Positions 17,259-26,963 of a stretch of 64,000 bases of DNA are shown here, piece after piece; position 1 is the stretch's first letter, and every line of letters begins with the position of its first letter. Under the pieces are notes generated by a model. The model worked only from the letters and a program-made list of their open reading frames with translations. It made no database searches and was not told the origin of the DNA. The DNA is from Nocardia jejuensis NBRC 103114 (GTDB taxonomy: Bacteria > Actinomycetota > Actinomycetes > Mycobacteriales > Mycobacteriaceae): NCBI RefSeq assembly GCF_001613145.1, contig NZ_BDBU01000006.1, positions 186,001 to 250,000 of the forward strand. Direction: 5' to 3'. A program made the translations under genes and the position numbers.

Positions 17259-20200
17259 TCAGTCGCGGCGAACCAGTCGAGACTGCCCGGCGGGACCCAA
17301 TTTCGACGGTTCGAGCAGGCCGTTCGTCACCTGCTCCAGCTTGTCCACGTCCTCGCTCAGCCGCTCCCGCAGGCGCTCGCCGTCGGCCCGGTGCGCGAGC
17401 GCGCGTTCGGGCTCGCCGAGCGCGGCGGCCAGGTCCGCCAGGACGAAATCGATCGGCCCGAGGACGGTCGCTCCGGTCTCGAGCCCACCGACGGTGCCCG
17501 CGTACGGCAGCAGTTCGTCATAGCGCTCCTGCGCGGCGGGCAGATCGCCGAGTGCCACGGCCAGACGGGCGCGCACCGCGGTGAAGGTGCACCAGAAGTG
17601 CGGAGCCAGCGGCGGTGCGTCGGCCAGCACCCGGCGCGCTTCGTCCGGGAAACCCGAATGCACAAGTGCCAGTGCGTAACCGAAGACGAAGAGCTCCGGG
17701 TTCACCGCCGCGCGGTCGCGCAGCTCATCGAGATAGGGCGACATGTCGTCGCGCAGCAGGCCGATGGAGACCGCGACGCCGATGTGCAGCGCCTGCGGAT
17801 CGATCGACTCGGGAGCGCCGTCGAGCAGGACCGCCGCCGACTCCCGTGCGCCCGCGAGCAGCCGCAGCACCTCGTCGATATTGCCGCGCAACAACTCCAG
17901 CACCATGCCGAACGGCGCGATCGCATCGCGCAGGTGTCCGAGCTGTCCGTCGGTGGCGTAGACCCCCGCGCTGGCGGCGTGATCGGCGGCCGCGGCCAGA
18001 TCGGCGTCGGCCAGGGTGGCGCGGAACAGGAGATAGTGTGCGAGCGCGCGGAATTCGGTGAGTCCGGCCTCGGTCGAGACTCGAAGCAGCCGGGCCGCAA
18101 AGGTTTCGAGTTCGCCGGCCCGGAGGAATCCGGCGCCGGCGAAGGCCGCGAAGGCCTGCGCGTTGACGGCGGTGCACAGCAGATCGGGGTCGTCGAGCGA
18201 TTCGGCCAGGGCGGTCGCGGCGGCGGCGTCCTGCCCGGAGCCGAACGGATCCTCGATCGCCCGATCGAAAACACTGGTGACCAGTAGGCGAACTCTGGTC
18301 GGCGCGGGCAGCTCCGGATCGGCCATGGCGATCCGCAGCGGTTCCCGAATGCGGGGGTCCGCGGTGTGCCAATCCTGCACCGACCAGATCAGCGGCGTGG
18401 GCCAGCTGATCGCGGCGTGCGCGAGCAGCTCTGTGCCACCGAGGGATTCGGCCTGTTCGAGCGCTTCCCGCCGCGCGGTACGCGCTGCGATGTGCTGCCC
18501 GTCATAGGCGAGCGCGGTCACCAGCTCGCACCGCGCCCCCAGCACCGCGACCTGATCCGCCCGCGTCGCCCCCGGCGCGGTGTGCCCCGCCAGTTCGTGC
18601 AGCGACAGCACCGATCGCCAGCGCGACACCGCATCGGCGCGCATCCGCCGTTCCACACACCGGCGGGCCGCGGCCCGCACGAATACCAGTGCCAGCGGCG
18701 CGGTTTCACCGTCGGCCCCCAGTGCCGCATGGTGCGCCAGCGCATCCAGATCCCGCCCCCTGGGCACCTGAAACCCCGGACCGGGCGGCGTCTCCGAGCC
18801 CGGCGCACCGTCGGAAACCGGCTCCGAAAGGCTCGGCACCACAGCGGCATCGAGGCCCGGCACGTCTCCGGACCACCCCGCACCACCGCTCTCGGACATC
18901 GGCCCGGTATCGGGCACCGGAAGTTCCCGCACCGCAGCGGAAACCGCGCCCGGCGCTCCCGCAGCCCACACACCGTGACCGGTCTCGCACACCGTGTCCG
19001 TCCCGGGCTCCGCGGACCGGGCATGGGCGGCGGGCAGGGTGGAGGTGCGGAGTAGTTCGAATGCGGCCCAGTGCATTCGGGCGCGGCGCAGCAGGGGGAT
19101 CTCGTAGTAGACGGTCTCGCGGACCAGGGCGTGGTCGAAGGTCATGCGGCCGGTGCGTTCGGTGCGCAGCAGCCGTGCGGACTCGGCGGTCGCGACCAGG
19201 TCGATGACGGTGTCGGCGGGCAGGCCGGTGGCGGCGGCGAGGATGTTGACCTCGCTCTCCTCGCCCCAGACCGACAGGTGGCGAAGCAGTTCCACGACCT
19301 CGGCCGGGAGCTGTGCCACGCGGTGGCCGAGTAGATCGCGCACGCTGTCGGGCAGGGCGTCGGTGGTTCCCTGGCTGGCAACGAGTTTCGCGAGCTCGCG
19401 GATGAAGAGCGGATTGCCGCCGGTGCGCAGCCGCAGCAGTTCCAGGGTGCGGTCGTCGATCTCGGTGAGTCCGGCGTCGGCGGCGGCCCGCCGGGTGCCG
19501 GGCAGGTCGAGGCCGTCGAGTTCGATCCGGTCGGCGGTGAAAAGCGCCAGCGCACCGGCGGTATCGCGAACCCCGGGCCCGGATTCGGTGCCGCGCAGCG
19601 TGGCCACGATCAGGATGGGCTGATCACGCAGCCAGTTCACCACCTGCCGCAGCACCTGCAGGGTGGCGGTGTCCGCGCCGTGCACGTCCTCCAGCACCAC
19701 GGCGATGGGAGTGTCCGCGGACCGCTCCCGGCACGACTTGACCACCCGGCGCGCCAGCGTGAAAGCATCCGCGTCGGTGAATGTTTCGGGGTCGGCCGCA
19801 TCGAGACCGGTGAGCACCTCGGCCCACGCCCAGGCGGGCGGCGCGCCCTCGACCTCGGGGCAGCGGCCGAACACGGTGGTCCAGCCCCGCTCGGCGAGGT
19901 GGGCGGTGACCGCGGCGGCGAGAGTGGTCTTGCCCGCCCCGGCCTCACCCGCGAGCCAGATCAGCCGCACGTGTCCGGCGGCGGCGGCATCCGCGGCGGC
20001 CAGCACCGCGGCGCGCTGCGGCCCGTACCCGTTGTCCGGCAGCGGTTCCGGAGCCGGGGCGGGCACGGGCGGGCTGGTGCGGACGAACGCGGGCACGGAC
20101 GGCGTGTCGTTCTCCACCGAGTGCGTGAGGATCGCGGTCTCCAGATCCCGCAGTCCCGGTCCCGGATCCACCCCGTATTCGTGGGTGAGGAATTCGCGGC

Positions 20201-20888
20201 TGCGGCGGACGGTGACCAGCGCGTCCAGCGATTGTCCGAGCCGGTACTGCGCCAGCGCGAGCAGTCGCGCGCATTCCTCGCGCCCCGGATACTCCTCGAA
20301 CACCGGCCGCAGCGCGAGCACCACCTCGGCGGGCCGGTTCATCTCCAGCGCCGCCTGCGCCCGCAGTTCGGCGGCGGTCAGGCGCAGCGCGGCGAGCCGG
20401 GCAGCTTCCTGTGCCGCCCAGGGCATTCCGGAGAAGGCTTCGAATGCGGCGCCGTGCCAGCAACTGAGGGCGGCATCGAGCACTCGGCACTGTTCCAGCG
20501 GATCCGGCCGCCCGGCCGGATCGCGCATGGCCGCTTCGTGACCGTGCAGGAGCCGCTCGAACTGCCACGCGTCCACATGTTCGGGTTCCAGATTCAGTGC
20601 GTACCCGTGAGATTCGGAGACGATGACGCGCGAGCGCGCCCGCCGCGGCCGCTCGGGTTCGAACACCCGGCGCAGATTGTGAATGTAGACCTGCAGCGCG
20701 GCAACGGCTTTGACCGGTGGAGCACCGTGCCAGAGGTCGTCGATGAGCCGGTCGGTGGGCACCACTCGCCCGCCCGCCGCCACCAATCGCCCCAGCACCG
20801 CGCACTGCATCGGGGCTCCGGGCGGCACCCGTTTGCCGTCGATGCTGATGTGCAGTGGACCCAGCACCCCGATCCGCGTGACCGCCAT
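17259..20888 (-). CDS. SARP/AfsR-type transcriptional regulator with AAA-type ATPase and TPR-like region
   Basis: 1209 residues from the ATG at 20888. Domains in order: OmpR-type winged helix (1-95), bacterial transcriptional activator (BTAD) domain (about 100-245), a Pro-rich linker, and a nucleotide-binding domain with a GEAGAGKTTLAA P-loop near 285 and a VVLEDVHGAD Walker B near 370. A long helical, TPR-like C-terminal half follows. Such regulators activate secondary-metabolite or stress genes on binding ATP and a signal. It is divergent from a stand-alone sensor-domain gene 88 bp away, and no biosynthetic cluster is nearby. Confidence 0.92.
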   Translation of the reverse strand: MAVTRIGVLGPLHISIDGKRVPPGAPMQCAVLGRLVAAGGRVVPTDRLIDDLWHGAPPVKAVAALQVYIHNLRRVFEPERPRRARSRVIVSESHGYALNLEPEHVDAWQFERLLHGHEAAMRDPAGRPDPLEQCRVLDAALSCWHGAAFEAFSGMPWAAQEAARLAALRLTAAELRAQAALEMNRPAEVVLALRPVFEEYPGREECARLLALAQYRLGQSLDALVTVRRSREFLTHEYGVDPGPGLRDLETAILTHSVENDTPSVPAFVRTSPPVPAPAPEPLPDNGYGPQRAAVLAAADAAAAGHVRLIWLAGEAGAGKTTLAAAVTAHLAERGWTTVFGRCPEVEGAPPAWAWAEVLTGLDAADPETFTDADAFTLARRVVKSCRERSADTPIAVVLEDVHGADTATLQVLRQVVNWLRDQPILIVATLRGTESGPGVRDTAGALALFTADRIELDGLDLPGTRRAAADAGLTEIDDRTLELLRLRTGGNPLFIRELAKLVASQGTTDALPDSVRDLLGHRVAQLPAEVVELLRHLSVWGEESEVNILAAATGLPADTVIDLVATAESARLLRTERTGRMTFDHALVRETVYYEIPLLRRARMHWAAFELLRTSTLPAAHARSAEPGTDTVCETGHGVWAAGAPGAVSAAVRELPVPDTGPMSESGGAGWSGDVPGLDAAVVPSLSEPVSDGAPGSETPPGPGFQVPRGRDLDALAHHAALGADGETAPLALVFVRAAARRCVERRMRADAVSRWRSVLSLHELAGHTAPGATRADQVAVLGARCELVTALAYDGQHIAARTARREALEQAESLGGTELLAHAAISWPTPLIWSVQDWHTADPRIREPLRIAMADPELPAPTRVRLLVTSVFDRAIEDPFGSGQDAAAATALAESLDDPDLLCTAVNAQAFAAFAGAGFLRAGELETFAARLLRVSTEAGLTEFRALAHYLLFRATLADADLAAAADHAASAGVYATDGQLGHLRDAIAPFGMVLELLRGNIDEVLRLLAGARESAAVLLDGAPESIDPQALHIGVAVSIGLLRDDMSPYLDELRDRAAVNPELFVFGYALALVHSGFPDEARRVLADAPPLAPHFWCTFTAVRARLAVALGDLPAAQERYDELLPYAGTVGGLETGATVLGPIDFVLADLAAALGEPERALAHRADGERLRERLSEDVDKLEQVTNGLLEPSKLGPAGQSRLVRRD

Positions 20889-20944
20889 GGCGCCGAGAAA
20901 CCCCCAATACCCACTTCGAAACCAAACCAAACAGGATCTTAAAT

Positions 20945-20980
20945 ATGACAGAAATTCTGCGGGAACGCCCAGTCTTGTGA
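20945..20980 (+). other. Possible 11-codon leader reading frame before the MmyB-like gene
   Basis: ATG at 20945 opens a frame MTEILRERPVL ending in a TGA that overlaps the GTG at 20977 (GTGA). It may couple initiation of the downstream gene or may be chance. Nothing else supports it. Confidence 0.25.
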
Positions 20981-21528
20981 TCCGGCTTAACCCGATACGA
21001 AGAGGACGCGAAGAGTTGTCCCGCACACTGCCAAGGGTGTTCGACCCGCCCCGGCCGCCGCCTGCCGATCTCGCAGTGCTGCACAGCATCCGGAATCCCG
21101 CCTGCCTGCACGACAGCGCCTTCGATGTCGTCGCGGCCAATTCCGCCTTCCGGGAGCTGTTTCCGGGCACCGGACCGGGCGCGAACCTGCTCACCGCCAT
21201 CCTGCTCGAGCCGATGGCCCGCTACCGGCTCGCCGACTGGCAGGGTGAAGCGCAGCTCATGGTCTCCACATTCCGGGACATCGCGCCGAAACACATCCGG
21301 CCCGAACGCATCGAGGAGATCCTGACCCTGGCCCGCCGTGCGCCGGACTGGGATGCGATGTGGGAGAACGACACCGCCCGTGAGCATCCCGAACAGCGCA
21401 CCGTGCTGATGATGGAGCCGGAGACGCGTCTCGAACAGCGCATGTACGTGCAGACCTTCGGATTTCAGAGCCCGAGCCGGCCGTGGTGGCTGCTGACCGT
21501 GTCCCCCGAGATCGTATCGGCGGACTAG
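20977..21528 (+). CDS. Stand-alone MmyB-like ligand-binding (PAS-type) domain protein without HTH
   Basis: About 183 residues if started at GTG 20977 (a TTG at 21016 is possible). The body matches the sensor domain of the MmyB family: a FDVVAANSAFRELFPG segment, ANLLTAILLEPMARYRLADW, and an EAQLMVSTFRD helix, then WDAMWENDTAREHPEQRT and a final beta sheet. In normal MmyB regulators an N-terminal helix-turn-helix precedes this domain. Here there is room for only about 30 residues before the divergent SARP gene, so the HTH is absent. It may act as a ligand sensor for a partner, most simply the SARP regulator. Confidence 0.75.
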   Translation: MIRLNPIRRGREELSRTLPRVFDPPRPPPADLAVLHSIRNPACLHDSAFDVVAANSAFRELFPGTGPGANLLTAILLEPMARYRLADWQGEAQLMVSTFRDIAPKHIRPERIEEILTLARRAPDWDAMWENDTAREHPEQRTVLMMEPETRLEQRMYVQTFGFQSPSRPWWLLTVSPEIVSAD

Positions 21529-21538
21529 CGCCGCAGGC

Positions 21539-22063
21539 TCACGCCTGCGCGGCGGGCGGCTCGAACCAGCCGTCCTCCGGCTCGGCATAGCCGTGATACA
21601 TCAGCGGGATCCGCTGATCCACCCCGAAGTGCTGATACACCGCGAACATCGCCGTGCGCACGGCATGGGTGTGGAAATCGTCGATCCGCCGGGAGCCGAG
21701 CGGATGCTCGGGCAGCAGGGACAGGCGGGTGAGCTCGTCCGGGTCGTCGATATCGAGTCCGATCGGCGCCGGCTCGGCGATGAAGTGATCGTGCAGGACG
21801 CCGTGCACCCGGCGCGGATCGTGCAGCCCCGGGCCGAAGGCCACGAAGCTGGTCCGGATCGCGGGCGCGCCGTGCCCCTGCAACCAGTCGACGAGGGTGG
21901 GGTCGGTTCGCGGCTCGCGGCCTCGAACCAGCGGTGTCTGCTCCACGAGGTGCAGCATGCTCGCGCCCGCGACCCGGGGTTCGGGAACGAGGAACAGAGT
22001 GAGCACGGGTGAACCGGACACGCTGTCCGAGAGGCAGACCTTGGTGTGCATGGGGTCGGGCAT
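21539..22063 (-). CDS. Hypothetical protein
   Basis: 174 residues from ATG 22063, chosen because AGGAG lies six bases upstream (22069 is another ATG). It is rich in His, Pro and acidic residues, with HLVEQTPLVRGREP, HDPRRVHGVLHDHF and DDFHTHAVRTAMFAVYQHFG segments. There is no signal peptide or membrane segment. The pattern of conserved-looking His is suggestive of a metal site but matches no family known to me. It converges on the sensor-domain gene with only ten bases between the stops. Confidence 0.6.
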   Translation of the reverse strand: MPDPMHTKVCLSDSVSGSPVLTLFLVPEPRVAGASMLHLVEQTPLVRGREPRTDPTLVDWLQGHGAPAIRTSFVAFGPGLHDPRRVHGVLHDHFIAEPAPIGLDIDDPDELTRLSLLPEHPLGSRRIDDFHTHAVRTAMFAVYQHFGVDQRIPLMYHGYAEPEDGWFEPPAAQA

Positions 22064-22347
22064 GCGCATCTCCTGACGAGAAAGAGTGGAGCCCCGTTCC
22101 CCTGAGCCGTGGCCCGGGAGAATTCGGCGGGCTCCGCGCCCGGTTGCTGTCTTGATATCCGAGGTTCGTGCCGGTCGCCGAGTCACCCGACTCGGACCTG
22201 TCTCCTCGACGTCCGACCTGTGCGACACCGGGAATTATAGTCGCCGCGCATGATCGGATCGAGGGGTTGCCCGCAGCATTCCGCCCGGGAGAGCACAGTC
22301 GGGCACCGCAGGCCGGGTCGGTCGGCCTGCGGTCGAATCAGCCCCGG

Positions 22348-23040
22348 TCAGGCGTCGATCAGCCCCTGCGCCCCGAGGCGGCGGGTTCGCGTGGGCTGCG
22401 CGGCGAGCTCACGGTCGATGGTGGCCCGGACAGTCGGCCACTCCTCGTCCAAGATCGAGTAGAACGCCGTGCTGCGCACCTCGCCGTCGAAGCCGCGGGA
22501 GTGCGCCCGCCGCACTCCGTCGCTGGTGGCGCCCAATCGCTCGATTGCCATGCGGGAACGCATATTTCGGACATCAGCCCGCATGGCGATGCGCCGCACC
22601 CGCCACACCTCGAAAGCGTGCTGCAGCAACAGCAGCTTGGACTCCAGGTTGATCCCGGAACCACGCGCCTGCGGGGACAGCCAGGTGTTGCCGATCTCGG
22701 CCGCGTCGGGCGTCGCCATCAGGGGATCTCCCGGTGGCATCCCGTGTACCAGCGGCCAGACCACCGGCCCCTGCCAGTAGTCGAATCGGCTGAATCGAGT
22801 GGACCCCAGCACCCGCCCGCTCGCCATCGCGATGATGGCGAAGGCCAGCGAGGTGCCGGTGGCATGTCCGTTCAATGCTTGCGCCACGTATTCCAGCGCC
22901 TCGTCCACACCGTGTGGGACAGGTGTGAACCCGAACTCGTCGCGGTTGGCCGCAGCGGCCTCCGAAATACCCGAGGCATGATGCGGTGCAAGGGGTTCCA
23001 GCCGTACCAGACGGCCGGCAAGAGTAAGGGGTACAGGCAC
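22348..23040 (-). CDS. GNAT-family N-acetyltransferase, RimJ/RimL type
   Basis: A 230-residue protein of the Acetyltransf_3 type. LVRLEPLAPHHAS at the start, a GRVLGSTRFSRFD strand-turn, and IGNTWLSPQARGSGINLESK carrying the acetyl-CoA pyrophosphate-binding (R/Q-x-x-G-x-G/N) site near residue 125. A MRADVRNMRSRMAIERLGA helix follows. Close relatives acetylate ribosomal protein N-termini or small amines; the substrate here is not known. About 70 residues beyond that helix form a variable C-terminus. Confidence 0.88.
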   Translation of the reverse strand: MPVPLTLAGRLVRLEPLAPHHASGISEAAAANRDEFGFTPVPHGVDEALEYVAQALNGHATGTSLAFAIIAMASGRVLGSTRFSRFDYWQGPVVWPLVHGMPPGDPLMATPDAAEIGNTWLSPQARGSGINLESKLLLLQHAFEVWRVRRIAMRADVRNMRSRMAIERLGATSDGVRRAHSRGFDGEVRSTAFYSILDEEWPTVRATIDRELAAQPTRTRRLGAQGLIDA

Positions 23041-23563
23041 GATCCCTCATCTTTCGGAAAGCGGTCGGGGGCCCGCGTCGGGTAGTTGTGCCGCACCGGC
23101 CACTCACTCCGGAGTCGACGAACCAGCCCTGGCGCGCCAGTAGCAGCATCGAATAGTGGGGTGAACGATAGCGGAACACCAGCGCACAGCAAGGAAGGCT
23201 GCACACAAATTCATCGACCCGCTACCGCGTGTCGCACCGGCGGTTTCCCGAGTCCCGCCAAACCCCCAAAATACTAGGTCAGACCTCGAATCCGGACACC
23301 TCTCCCAACCCGCCCTCCGGCATCGCCCGCCACCCCTCGATACCCCTTGCCAACCCTTGGCGCGCACTCCCCCGCCCGCCCGCGCACTCCCGGCAGCAAT
23401 CAGGACAATCGTCCGATTTCACCCTCACCACCCCGGACCGGCCTCGAGGTCACCGAAAATTCTCCCAGTGTTCTCCGGCTGCTTTCCGAGACAGTTGGAC
23501 GCCACCGACCCCGACGGGCCGATCCGCACACGCTGTGCGCGAATCGGCCCGCTGGGTGTCCCG
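23041..23563. other. 523-bp intergenic stretch
   Basis: Lies upstream of the acetyltransferase gene and downstream of the CocE/NonD-type hydrolase gene, both leftward. It presumably holds the acetyltransferase promoter. Frames here show no start with a ribosome-binding site and no recognisable motif, and the stretch 23270-23480 is C-rich on the plus strand. No gene is called. Confidence 0.5.
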
Positions 23564-25678
23564 CTAGGGCAGCGGCCGGTTCAGCGGCAGCTTGATGAAA
23601 CTGGGATCGTTGCCGTCCAGCAGAATGTGCTGCGGGTCGAGGGCATTGAGAATGCCGCCGTCGAACAGCAGCGGCGGCGCGAGGAATCCGCGCGGGAAGT
23701 TCGACGCGTACACGTTCACCCGCAGTCGATGACCGGGGGCCAGGACCGCGTCCATCGGATTGACGGCGATATCCACCGCGGTCGGCTGACCGGGGACCAG
23801 GGGCTGACGGGTATCCAGCGTCAGCTTGTACACCGTGTGGATCAGGTCGCCGTCGCCGTCCCGGGTGCTCTGGTCCTCGTCGATCGCGCGCAGGCTCGCG
23901 GCCAGCTGCCCCGACGCCAGCACCATGGACTGCCCGTCGGGGAACACGTCGTTGACCGTCACCGCCCAATCGCCTTCGACGTTCTCGTAGCTGGTGAGCA
24001 GATGCACGTTCGCCGTGCCCGAAAGGCGGGTCTCCTCGGTGAGCGGCGCACTGGTGAAGGTGAGCCCGCCCAACTCGTGGATGCGGTCGTCCCGGGCGCA
24101 GAAGTTGAACAGACTCAGCGCGCCGATGGTCTCCACCGCGGAGTCCCGCGAGCACAGTCCGGTGATGCCGGTCGCCGGGGACACCGTGAAACCTGTTGTC
24201 TCCGAAGTGGGATCAGGCACCAGCGAGCCATCGTAGACGCTGGTCGCGGTACCGGTGTGCGCACCGGAGAGATACATGCGCCGGTAGTCGATGTCCGGCT
24301 GGCCCGGGTAACCGTCGATCACCCGCCAACCACCGTTCTGCGACTTCAGCACCACGGGGCCGTAGGTGTCGATCCCGTTGTCGATGCCCTTGAGCCAGTG
24401 GTCATACCAGGCCAGCTGCAGCACGTCCAGACGCGGCGGAGCCCCCGGATCTCCCAGGTGCGCACCGGGATTCGCGTGATAGGTGTCGCCCATGATCAGC
24501 TTCTTCCGATCCGGGCCCAGTCCGGTCAGATTCTGGAAGCTGCGCGCGTTGGACGAGGAGAAGATGTCCTGCCACCCGCCGTAGGCGAAGGTCGGAACCT
24601 GGATCCTGTCCGGGTGATAGTCGGTGAGCGCGTTGCGCATCGACGCACCGGGGGCGATCGCGTCCTTCAGCGGCTGCGGTATCGAATCCACGTTCAGCGA
24701 CAGCGCGGCCAGGATGAGATCGAAGAACTCGAGCGGTGTGTTCACCCGATCGACCAGCCATTTCAGATCCAGATGCCCGAGCAGGACCCCGATCGGATCG
24801 GGAAAGTTCGAGATCAGGTCGACGAGCGCGATGTACACCGGCCCGAACGCCCCCAGCGTCCCACCCGGAAGAGCGACGTCGTTGATGGGATCGGTGGACC
24901 CCTCGATGGGGAAGATGGCCTCGAGCGCAGGCGGATTCAGCTCCGCCACCTTGTACTGATTGATCCCCGAGTACGAGATTCCGGTCATGCCGATTTTGCC
25001 GTCGGACCACGATTGCCGCGCGGCCCAGTCGATCAGCTCGGTGCTGTCCTGAGTTTCCCTGTCCTGCAGAAACTTCCAGTCACCCTGCGAATACCCGGTA
25101 CCCCGGGTGTCGGCGATGACATAGGTATAGCCCTGCTGGACGATCTTGCGGTCGGCGCCGAACGCCCGGCCCGCGCCACCGCCGAGCACCTTCGTGAGAT
25201 CGGTGATCGAATCGAACGGGGTGCCGGCGAAGTCGAACCGGTTGATCAACTCCAGCAACGCGTCCGAGAGCCACGGAATCGACTGCGCGACATCGGCAAT
25301 GAACGATACGAACTTCGTGTACGGGGTGATGTTCACGATGGTGGGCAGCGGTGTCGTGACCGGGTGCCCGGTCGCGTCCATCGGCCGGTAGATATTGGCT
25401 TTCAGGACGGTGCCGTCGCTCATGGTGATCGGCACATCGAACTGGACATCGACATCACCCGGGAATCGGCCGGGATATTCGGGGGCTGGACTGTCGTGTT
25501 CGGCCTTCCACTGCTGGGCGAGCGCGCCGCCGTCCACCGGCAGTGTCGAGTCGGCCTGCGCGGGCACCACGAACAGCGTCGCCGTCGACAACGTCACGCC
25601 CAGGACGGCTACCGGGGCGAATCGCCGCCATCGCCCACCCCGAGGTCGTCGCATCGAGTCGTTCATCGATCCAGGCAT
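23564..25678 (-). CDS. Exported CocE/NonD-family acyl hydrolase (X-Pro dipeptidyl-peptidase-like)
   Basis: 704 residues from ATG 25678, which has GGGAG seven bases upstream. A signal peptide (RRPRGGRWRRFAPVAVLG, cleaved after AQA) is followed by the S15-type alpha/beta hydrolase. The nucleophile lies in GMTGISYSG, with YVIADTRGTGYSQGDWKF before it. A cap region and the C-terminal jelly-roll domain follow, the latter with LTFTSAPLTEETRLSGTA and a PGHRLRVNVYASNFPR segment. Family members are secreted esterases, amidases or X-Pro peptidases; the substrate is unknown. A TetR gene is divergent 118 bp away and is the likely regulator. Confidence 0.9.
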   Translation of the reverse strand: MPGSMNDSMRRPRGGRWRRFAPVAVLGVTLSTATLFVVPAQADSTLPVDGGALAQQWKAEHDSPAPEYPGRFPGDVDVQFDVPITMSDGTVLKANIYRPMDATGHPVTTPLPTIVNITPYTKFVSFIADVAQSIPWLSDALLELINRFDFAGTPFDSITDLTKVLGGGAGRAFGADRKIVQQGYTYVIADTRGTGYSQGDWKFLQDRETQDSTELIDWAARQSWSDGKIGMTGISYSGINQYKVAELNPPALEAIFPIEGSTDPINDVALPGGTLGAFGPVYIALVDLISNFPDPIGVLLGHLDLKWLVDRVNTPLEFFDLILAALSLNVDSIPQPLKDAIAPGASMRNALTDYHPDRIQVPTFAYGGWQDIFSSSNARSFQNLTGLGPDRKKLIMGDTYHANPGAHLGDPGAPPRLDVLQLAWYDHWLKGIDNGIDTYGPVVLKSQNGGWRVIDGYPGQPDIDYRRMYLSGAHTGTATSVYDGSLVPDPTSETTGFTVSPATGITGLCSRDSAVETIGALSLFNFCARDDRIHELGGLTFTSAPLTEETRLSGTANVHLLTSYENVEGDWAVTVNDVFPDGQSMVLASGQLAASLRAIDEDQSTRDGDGDLIHTVYKLTLDTRQPLVPGQPTAVDIAVNPMDAVLAPGHRLRVNVYASNFPRGFLAPPLLFDGGILNALDPQHILLDGNDPSFIKLPLNRPLP

Positions 25679-25753
25679 GTCCCGCTCCCCACTTAAAAAC
25701 AATCTCGTACCTATCCTGCGGGGAAGAGTAACCCATGTCACTTTCGGTGCACA

Positions 25754-25771
25754 AGTGTGCTCGGAGACACT
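25754..25771. promoter_or_regulatory. Candidate TetR operator in the hydrolase/TetR divergent region
   Basis: AGTGT-N8-ACACT inverted repeat between the divergent starts at 25678 and 25797. It lies 25 bp before the TetR start. Found by eye; no second copy was seen. Confidence 0.35.
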
Positions 25772-25796
25772 GGAGGGAACCCGATATCCTGGTCCG

Positions 25797-26453
25797 ATGT
25801 CCCTCGCATCGCATATCGACCGGCGCCGACTGCCTCCGGGCACCCACGGCATCGATCCGGCGGATGTCGTGCGATCGCAGCGGATCCGCATGTTCTACGC
25901 GATGGCGGAGGTCATCGCCGAGAAGGGTTATGCCGCAACGAGTGTGGCCGCCGTCGTGGCACGGGCACAGGTATCGCGCCGCACCTTCTACGAGCAGTTC
26001 CGAAGCCGCGAGGAGTGTTTCGCCGCCGCGTTCGAGTACGCGGTCGACACCGTCACCGTGATGATGGCCGACAGCGTCGCGGACACGCCGCGCCAGGACT
26101 GGCGCGCACTGCTGCGAACGACTCTGCGAACCTACCTGGGCGCCCTCGTGCAGGAGAGCCTGATCGCACGGGTGCTGCACGTGGAATGCCTGGCCGTCGA
26201 CTTCGCGGTCGCGGAACAACGCCGGGACATGAAAACCCGTCTCGCGCAACGCATGCAAGCCGTATTCGCCATCGGCCGCGACACCGGCGACATCCCCTCG
26301 GACATCCCCGCGGCGGCCTTCGAACTGCTCATCGGCGGCATCGACGACCGCATCCGGGACTGCATCCAGTTCCAGGGCCCGGATGCCCTGGCCGAACTGG
26401 ACGACGAGTTCTACCGAACCACCGTCGCCCTCTTCGGCGTTCCGGAGTGGTGA
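25797..26453 (+). CDS. TetR-family transcriptional regulator
   Basis: 218 residues. The N-terminal helix-turn-helix spans about 25-70 (AMAEVIAEKGYAATSVAAVV, then VSRRTFYEQFRSREECF, the classic TetR recognition region). The C-terminal ligand domain contains a long LRTTLRTYLGALVQESL helix and ends IRDCIQFQGPDALAELDDEF. It is divergent from the exported hydrolase gene and probably represses it and itself. The inducer is unknown. Confidence 0.92.
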   Translation: MSLASHIDRRRLPPGTHGIDPADVVRSQRIRMFYAMAEVIAEKGYAATSVAAVVARAQVSRRTFYEQFRSREECFAAAFEYAVDTVTVMMADSVADTPRQDWRALLRTTLRTYLGALVQESLIARVLHVECLAVDFAVAEQRRDMKTRLAQRMQAVFAIGRDTGDIPSDIPAAAFELLIGGIDDRIRDCIQFQGPDALAELDDEFYRTTVALFGVPEW

Positions 26454-26519
26454 GCGAGGTTTCCGTGGCGGGCAGCGGGCACGACACGCCGCCCGAGGGG
26501 ATCGAGTGAAGTTCGGGCG

Positions 26520-26963
26520 TCAGCCGGAGATGCTCGGCAGCGGGCAGCCGAAGCTCCCGGTGGACGAGGACTCGCGGACCTGCACGGTCAGTGGAGTCAG
26601 TTCGAAGCCACTGCCACCGCCGAGATACTCGGACGAGGCGGTAAGCACATGCTGCCCAGCGGTTTTCGGCGTCCAGGTGACCTTCGCCGGATTCCCCAGC
26701 AGGCCGCCGCCCACCGTGCCGGAGCCGATCACGGCGCCGTCGTCGAAGAACGTGACCTTCGCGCCGTTGACCGAACTGCTGCCGCCGCCGACCAGATCAC
26801 CACTGGTCACCTTGTAGCTGCATCCCGCCTGCGGGTTCGACTTCTCCAGTGTCACGTCGCCCCACGTCGAGGCCGTGGCGTTCGGTGCCGCGAGCAGCAA
26901 CACCGCCGCCCCCACGACCAGGCTCGATGCCACTCCAGCGCCACGCGACCAACTCATAGCCAT
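26520..26963 (-). CDS. Small exported Ig-like protein (paralogue 1 of 3)
   Basis: 147 residues. Signal peptide to about residue 32 (SLVVGAAVLLLAAPNATAS). Then a beta-rich domain with a disulfide-capable Cys pair (AGCSYKV near 47 and FGCPLP near 140). It has a KVTWTPKTAGQHVLTASS strand shared with the two exported proteins at 28.1-29.0 kb (TWIPKTAGQHVVSAKQG, VWTPQKAGKYTVTAKQG). The domain resembles bacterial Ig-like folds. No catalytic motif. Function unknown, presumably extracellular. Confidence 0.75.
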   Translation of the reverse strand: MAMSWSRGAGVASSLVVGAAVLLLAAPNATASTWGDVTLEKSNPQAGCSYKVTSGDLVGGGSSSVNGAKVTFFDDGAVIGSGTVGGGLLGNPAKVTWTPKTAGQHVLTASSEYLGGGSGFELTPLTVQVRESSSTGSFGCPLPSISG

